Assembly: GCA_000697665.1 (NCBI GenBank)
Contig: KL197713.1
Location: forward strand, 1,742,181 to 1,806,180
DNA from: Jaapia argillacea MUCL 33604
Taxonomy: Eukaryota; Basidiomycota; Agaricomycetes; Jaapiales; Jaapiaceae
DNA: 64,000 nt
Direction of reading: 5' to 3'
Positions 56,920 through 64,000 of the stretch are shown in pieces. The position numbers and the translations under genes were made by a program. The notes beneath the pieces were generated by a model that was not told the origin of the DNA, did no database searches, and worked only from the letters and a program-made list of their open reading frames with translations. How positions within the stretch are numbered: the stretch's first letter is position 1; every line of letters starts with the position of its first letter.

Positions 56920-57150
56920 CCCCATGTCTCGCTTTGAGCTTATGGTTGACGTTCTGGGAATGGAATCCCTTGGACCATACGAGGACAGGGACATTGCTTC
57001 GGCGTTGGCTGCCGTCGCGTTGCGGTGAGATTTATGGGAGTGGCTGGTTGAATCCGACCCTGTTCGAACAGATACGCCCATCCTTGGCCTACGAATGTTG
57101 TCAAGGCATGGGAAGTTTTTGGGTGGGTCGATGGTCAGTAAGGTAAGGAA
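56920..57150 (+). pseudogene. Truncated relic of orphan-family gene
   Basis: It contains SRFELMVDVLGMESLGPYED then RDIASALAAVALR, almost the same as exon 2 of the 53.7-kb gene, and then LVESDPVRTDTPILG. Exon 1 and the first third of exon 2 are absent, and the frame is broken after the AVALR segment. It lies in the same relation to F-box copy B as the intact gene does to F-box copy A. Confidence 0.7.
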
Positions 57151-57385
57151 CAATTCCTACTCGCCGACTCCTCGTATTTCACCATTGGCCGTATTCCCCA
57201 CTCCCAGAAGGTGTCCTCGTTCGATTCGACTGATGGCGCGAGGCTACGCGTGGGGGACATCGTTGGCAATGTCCATTATGTGTTGTTAATAGCTACGATC
57301 AGAAGTTCAGTTGAGCATTCCTAAATATCGAGAAGATGCGAACCCACAGGCAGAGTATTCGATCGTTAATTCATTGCACATACGG

Positions 57386-58997
57386 TCAGCTATCCGAACG
57401 GTCTGCCTCGGGAACAATAGCTTGATCTCGGCGCTTGATCAACTCGTTGACTTCCCTTCCGAGCTCCGACTCGAAAGTCGGCGGTTCAAAGTAGACGAAG
57501 TGGGGAAAGAGGTCAAAAATGTATTGCCCAAGTTGCCCAGGGTCGTAGGTGGGAGGGGATATTGATAAAATTGTAAGGTTATCGATAGAGTTACTCCGTG
57601 GTAAGGTTTCAACCGGCAATGGAGCAAGACCACCCTGAAGGTCCAGATGCAGTTTGAGGGAACGGAGAGTCGGGAATTGTCGAGCAGAAGCGACAAGGGA
57701 GGAAAGATCGAAGGTGAACAAGGGTGAACATGCGCCAAAAATTCGCAAGGAAGGCCACGCTGTAGACATCCGCTCGATGTGACTCTCCAGGAACGAAATC
57801 CGTCTCACATACGCCATGTGGGCGATGTGGAGGATTTCAAGATGCTTCAAATCGAGCAAAGGTTCTATAAGAAGGAGACTGTTATCCAAAGTAGCCTGGA
57901 GCGCAGTAGAAGGTCTCATTGTCCAGAAGAACTCCTTCAAGGAAGGAGTAAACCTCTGCAGAGCAGGCAAAACTTCTCCTACGGTCAAAGACACCATGTT
58001 GAACGCGGTCAGCTTTGTAAGGGAGGCCGGAGGGATGAAATCGAGGAACCGGGATAGTCCTTTGCTGTCAAACCTAGAAATGGACAAGGAACGGAGGGAT
58101 GGAAATCCTCTGCCCCCACTGACGCCATCAAAACAATGTCCATAAACTCCTCGGACGCAGAGTGTTTCAAGCGACTGGAGTGATGCTAGGATGTGGATCG
58201 CCTGGGCATCGAAACTTGAACCGCTCGGTCTGCCAGAGGAGATACAACGAAGATCTAACGAGCGAAGTTGGCTGAGCTGAGTGAAGGGTTGCAACGAGAT
58301 CATTGGGTGGGGATAAGATGACACATAGGTCCGCAGATAGGGACACAATGTAGGCAGCATCCCAAAGAACCTATCGAGCTCCTCCCTCTCAGCTCCGGGG
58401 TCGACGATGATGAATTGATGCTGCGATTCACAGTAGTGGTTGAGGCTAATCAAAGAAGGTGATAGGAATGGTACGAGATTTTGGACCATCGCCCTTGTGC
58501 CGGTGGGTTTGGCGGAGGTTTGATGTGTGAGGTGAAGGTGGTGCAATAAGGGAAGTAAAGGACGACCACGTTGAAGGAAAAGATTGTAAAAGATGTCGAA
58601 ATCGACTATGGAGTTATCGATGCATCGTAGAATACGAATCCGACGGGCATGCTCGTCGAATCTGGCCCAATCGTCCTCCCGGATGGGTCGAGGAATGGTC
58701 TACGCTCATGTCAGCGGCTTAGGAGAAGGTCACAGTAGTAGCGGGACTGACCCAAGTCCTTCGAAAAAAACGGTTGTCTTCGTGATCCCACTCAGACGTC
58801 ATGTCTAACGATGAGATCAACTTGAGCAAAGGCTCCAGCGAGTCCATCGTCTCCCATAACCGCCCTAGCGCAGGTTCCATGAACGCTCGCGATGTGCGTG
58901 CAAGTCGACACAGATCCGTTTTGGTGGCTTGCTCACAGATATATTGACATATCTCGGGGATGCAGAGGGCGAATTGGGCGGCACTATGGTCATTCAT
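57386..58997 (-). CDS. F-box/LRR-like protein, copy B
   Basis: Start MNDHSAAQFALCIPEICQYI at 58997, with exon 1 continuing CEQATKTDLCRLARTSRAFM then EPALGRLWETMDSLEPLLKL. After the intron: TIPRPIREDDWARFDEHARR, LPLLHHLHLTHQTSAKPTGT, PFLSPSLISLNHYCESQHQF, AQAIHILASLQSLETLCVRG, PPASLTKLTAFNMVSLTVGE and VLPALQRFTPSLKEFFWTMR. It ends AIVPEADRSDS. Alignable to copy A over its whole length with scattered substitutions and a few small indels; both are open throughout, so both may work. Likely SCF adaptor by family. Confidence 0.8.
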
Positions 58998-59466
58998 ACC
59001 AGGATAGTGGACCCGAGGAGAAACAGACCGGCGCGAGGACGCCGTTGTCCTGAAGTATGTCCTAAGTAGGAGAAATGTAAAATGGTCTTGCGGTTTTATG
59101 GATGTGTCGTTTATAGTTCCCTCCAAATCACATATCGCAGATTGACATTTCAAAAAGCTATCGTGAACGACACCACTACGCGGCCGTACTCAAAGTTCAG
59201 TGTACGATACATATATGTGAGGATTTGAACCCAAGGGTGTTCAATAAGCAGACCACTTAGAACCTCGCCTTTTTGTGGGTGCCGGACTTGTCCTGAAAGA
59301 GCCATCCGTCACCATCCGTCGATACTAAACTGATTCCTGTGGCTCCGCAAGTATACAGAGGTGCAGTGGTCAACCCCGGAAAGTGACTTGCAGTGTCCTT
59401 AGAGGATATGACCTCGGCTCCTCCAAGACTCCCGCACCTCGAACCAAGTGGATCTTGGCGTTTGGT
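58998..59466. other. Intergenic region
   Basis: Promoter of F-box copy B and 3' flank of COX16. Similarity to the sequence upstream of copy A continues for about 40 bases (ATACCAGGATA(G/A)T..GACCCGA) and then fades. No further gene was seen. Confidence 0.45.
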
Positions 59467-59940
59467 TCACGCGTTTGTCGGCTTGCCAGCAGCTGACGAG
59501 GGCTCTGTCGGGGGCACACCCCACTCCGGGAGGCCCTTGGGTCGAGGAACGCGCTTTTGCTCCCAGTTATCGGTTGATTCTTGACTCAGTTTCTATGACA
59601 GCGTTTGATAAGTCTAGGAGAGGAACGAAAAGGAATTGGTGGACGTACGAAGTATTCCTCACGAATGTCAAACTTCTTCCGGTTCTTTTGCAAGCCAAGA
59701 GCTTCCTCCTGGCTCACCTATACCCTCTATTAGACAACCCTGAATCTTGTTCCTTCATACCTAACGCACCTGGGAGATCTTCTGATCCTGTAAGTCATAC
59801 CGCACCCTGGCGAAAGGCTCCAACGCAAATGATGCCCCGACAATGATCAACAAGAAAGGGACTCCAAATAACGCAGGATTCTTCCGAAGTCTCTTGTGTA
59901 GCGGCGACGCGTTCAGAGGATATGAAGGAAAGACAGGCAT
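59467..59940 (-). CDS. COX16: Cytochrome c oxidase assembly factor COX16
   Basis: Start MPVFPSYPLNASPLHKRLRK at 59940. It continues NPALFGVPFLLIIVGASFAL, the single membrane helix, and EPFARVRYDLQDQKISQ, all diagnostic of COX16. Introns with GTGCGT and GTACGT donors then join VSQEEALGLQKNRKKFDIRE with EYF and KLSQESTDNWEQKRVPRPKG then LPEWGVPP. It ends AAGKPTNA with the stop at 59467-59469. The frame is open upstream, with an ATG 45 codons earlier (near 60075), but the conserved family start is MPxFPSxPLN. It acts in the mitochondrial inner membrane in complex IV assembly. Confidence 0.9.
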
Positions 59941-60152
59941 ATTGGATTTTGGTGGAGAGGGGTCGTGAGGATTTGCGGTAAAGTACGGACTGCCGTCGGC
60001 AGAGTCGGGTAGATTATCAAGGTTGTCCTCTGACTCCTCTGAATTTCTAGTCAACCGTCCAGTTGCTTTGTACATATCATCGCTCGTTGTACTTGTCACC
60101 AGCTCTTCTCAGAGAGAGGTATAGTCTCCTCTCGGTTCAGTAGACGACCATC
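59941..60152. promoter_or_regulatory. Bidirectional promoter between COX16 and ADE12
   Basis: The 212 bases separate two divergent start codons. On the COX16 side the leader stays open in the COX16 frame and has an upstream ATG, so an N-terminally extended form is possible. No clear TATA box is seen. Confidence 0.5.
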
Positions 60153-61863
<1,711 letters not shown>

Positions 61864-62153
61864 ACGAGTATTGTATAGTAGGTTTGCGAATCGCAGTTAC
61901 CTTCAATGGTGCCGCCATCCCGCCTTGAGGCTATCAGCCACAAGTCCCACGCCACAGTGCAACGAAAAGGCCATATGTGGCCGTGTTTGTCCGCCCGCCC
62001 TTGTCACTCTTCCGTCACAACCCGTCACTGGCGACCCCGCGACAGGAAACAGAAACATAACGCATAACGGACGCTTGTAACGGACGTTCGGAACATTGGG
62101 AATACAGCACATAGAATTCATCGCAGGGATATCAATCAGGGCTTGCTATCGCC

Positions 62154-63275
62154 ATGGACCCAAATGGGCGGCATGACATGCATTCCGGCGCTGGTGGCAG
62201 CAACGCGACCCCCTCGCGCAAACGACCACTCTCGAGGGAAAATGAGACCCCTAGCCAGCGACACAAGCGCGAGAAAGCGGCAGAGAGACAGCGGCGCAAG
62301 CGAGAGCGGGATCGCTTGAATTCGCAGAATAATCTTCAAGGTGGTGGAGGGTCCGTGCACCCCATGGCGCAACAAGGCGTTAACGTGCAGGCAACGACCT
62401 CCATTTCGGCGCCACCCGCCCCACAACCATCCCCGGCGGATTATCTACTGTCGCCAGAGGAGATTCAGAGACGGGATAGGGTCAGGGCTGCTGCGAGGGA
62501 GAGGCAGAGAAAGCATCGCGCTTTGGTGAAGCAGAAAAAGATGAGGGAGTTGGGAATGGATATGGGGAATGAAGTTATGCCGGGCATGGAAGAAGTGCAG
62601 TATAGGATGAACGCCGATGGAGCGTATCAGCAAGTGATGCCACACGAGATGCACCAGCCCCCGCCACCACCGCCTCACATGGGGCAGCACGAACCCCCTT
62701 TCCCGCAGGGGCAACCTCTCGGAGGACAGACGTTCGCGTCAACGCTCCTCTTGTCCTTCTCATGTGCACCCCTGCTCAAGCAGCATCTTCTCCGGACCTT
62801 ATCCATGACCAATGAAGAGTTGGCGTCACTCGAGCCTGTTATCGCGCATGCTTGGGACCAATGGGATCAACAAGTACGTGCTCCTCATCGACAACAATGG
62901 TCTTGACTGGAGATTGATCGTGCGCCACGACTTCTTTAGCGTCGGATGCATTACGCCGAACAAGCTGCCAAAGCTGCTGGTGGCTCTGGTTACGATCATC
63001 CAGGTTACCCCAGCGACCCATCACAACCTCCGCCAACCGATTTTCGCGCCCGTTTTCACCGCCCACTTGTAGCCCCTTCTCCTTTCCAAGCACCTACTGT
63101 CGCTCCTTCAACTCCATCCTCCCACTCCGGATCTGGTCCACCTTCCGACCCAATCGATCCAAACCTGACTGGACAAGGCGAAGAGCAACCACGTCGAAGA
63201 GACAGTCTCGATCCCGAGCTTGGACAAGCTCGAGGTGAGGCACAAGGTGTCGCTGGAAAATTGGAGAGACCATAG
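62154..63275 (+). CDS. Basic, disordered protein of unknown function
   Basis: Start MDPNGRHDMHSGAGGSNATP. Near the N-terminus is a strongly basic helix, HKREKAAERQRRKRERDRLN, and further on LSPEEIQRRDRVRAAARERQ then RKHRALVKQKKMRELGMDM. These two bZIP-like basic segments lack a clear leucine zipper. A His/Pro stretch follows, then LLLSFSCAPLLKQHLLRTLS and EELASLEPVIAHAWDQWDQQ. A GTACGT..TTTAG intron joins in phase to RRMHYAEQAAKAAGGSGYDH. The rest is Pro/Ser-rich, ending VAGKLERP. It is probably nuclear and possibly DNA-binding; family not recognised with certainty. Confidence 0.65.
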
Positions 63276-63800
63276 TTGCTTGATTGGATGTTGCTTCATG
63301 ATGACTTTTTGTTAGGATTATTGATAGGTGCCGTCCGCTACTGTTACTTTCCTTGTCTCTATCCTTTTGTGTCTGTTGTCATTCTGATCTGGACCCTGTC
63401 TGATATGTAGTACTCTCCATTGTTGCGGTAATAGCGAAGATTTATTTTGATGGCACTCTATGTTGTTCGGATTTCGAAGTGCCTTCATCTGGTTCTCGTA
63501 CAAAGGCAGACGATCCATGTTTGGCCTCCTCGATGCCAACCTGCGTTAATCCGAGTCAGATGGCCAGATAGTACGTTCAAGGGAGGTTAGGAGCGCGATC
63601 TTGGTGGCTGATCATCCGCAGTCCGGGAATTGATGAGGAAATCCCCCCAGACTTTCTTCGTCGCTGCGCATCGTCCTCGTTGCCAATACTCTCCGCCGAG
63701 TGAACGCGTCGTCTGCTCGATCAGGAGGGAAATATGCTACAAATACGAAGATGACTTGAAGCTTGAAGTACAAACTCACCCCACTGACCGTTCAGAAACA
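63276..63800. other. Intergenic region
   Basis: About 525 bases with no domain-bearing frame. It contains the 3' flank of the preceding gene and the promoter of the last gene. Confidence 0.45.
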
Positions 63801-64000
63801 ATGGCGACCCCTCAAGTCCTCTCAGTGGCAGTCTGCCTTTACAATGATGTTACCGTCTTAGACTACCAATAAGTTCCTCCCCACTTCTCACTACACATAT
63901 ACAAAACTTACCTTGTCGATACAGGTGCTCTTGACATCCTTGGTGGTGTAGGTTTCTGCTGCGAAAAGGGCTTCTTGCCTCGATCGCCGAAATTTGTGTA
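63801..64000 (+). CDS. DJ-1/PfpI-like protein, 5' part, running off the right edge
   Basis: Start MATPQVLSVAVCLYNDVTVL then DYQ, the first strand and loop of the DJ-1/PfpI fold (usual form 'LDYQGPxxLLG'). After about 50 bases ending in ATACAG, a second piece reads ALDILGGVGFCCEKGFLPRS. The phase needs exon 1 to end ..CAAG, but the sequence is CAATAAGT, with an in-frame stop and no GT donor where one is expected. Loss of two G from CAAGGTAAGT would explain it. Either the gene is inactivated here, a different donor is used, or there is a sequence error. The catalytic region is beyond the window. Confidence 0.5.

Noticed and set aside
59210-59330. GGTTCAAATCC-like sequence on the minus strand as a tRNA
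   Set aside because: The T stem has mismatches and no matching acceptor or anticodon stem was found within 75 bases.

Overview
This window looks like nuclear DNA from an agaricomycete-type basidiomycete fungus. Coding regions are dense, on both strands, and cut by many short introns (about 35-60 nt) with GT..AG ends and CTAAC/CTRAC-like branch sites. Families typical of that group are present: TPR-CHAT, F-box/LRR repeats, BTB, and a large Helitron. All calls come from reading the translated sequence and splice signals by eye; no database search was run, so splice boundaries are approximate.

Layout. 0-2.5 kb: the edge of a C2-domain gene, then decayed DNA ending in a fragment of an orphan gene family. 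2.5-9.3 kb: an AT-rich, apparently complete Helitron (Rep plus PIF1-type helicase, minus strand) whose low-coordinate side carries strongly palindromic TGGCA/TGCCA blocks. 9.9-15.5 kb: a GID5/ARMC8 armadillo protein and pyruvate dehydrogenase E1 alpha. 15.8-16.9 kb: a second orphan-family gene. 18.2-24.8 kb: a TMEM163/CDF-like membrane protein with a cysteine-rich tail, an ABC half-transporter, and a SWIM+RING zinc-finger protein. 25.0-27.4 kb: two tandem cis-prenyltransferases. 27.8-30.7 kb: the SKN7 response regulator. 30.7-34.7 kb: weakly coding DNA with two small membrane-protein candidates. 35.0-38.7 kb: an AT-rich island with a TPR-CHAT protease-like gene and three 74-bp tandem repeats.

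38.8-42.4 kb: the proteasome-lid genes RPN7 and RPN6, divergent across a 189-bp promoter with a duplicated ACTGACGCGTC element. 43.2-48.4 kb: a BTB gene, an unrecognised minus-strand gene that seems interrupted, and a second ABC half-transporter. 49.0-52.8 kb: a BuGZ/ZNF207 zinc-finger gene and the AP endonuclease APN1. 53.0-59.0 kb: a tandem duplication in which a convergent pair (orphan-family gene plus F-box/LRR gene) was copied, with the orphan gene truncated in the second copy. 59.5-61.9 kb: COX16 and adenylosuccinate synthetase, divergent. 62.2-64.0 kb: a basic nuclear-looking protein and the start of a DJ-1/PfpI-like gene with an abnormal splice donor.

Housekeeping functions (central metabolism, proteasome, DNA repair, spindle/splicing, redox signalling) are interleaved with accessory, lineage-specific or mobile material (Helitron, TPR-CHAT island, orphan family, F-box duplication). 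The accessory parts are where the unusual structure lies.
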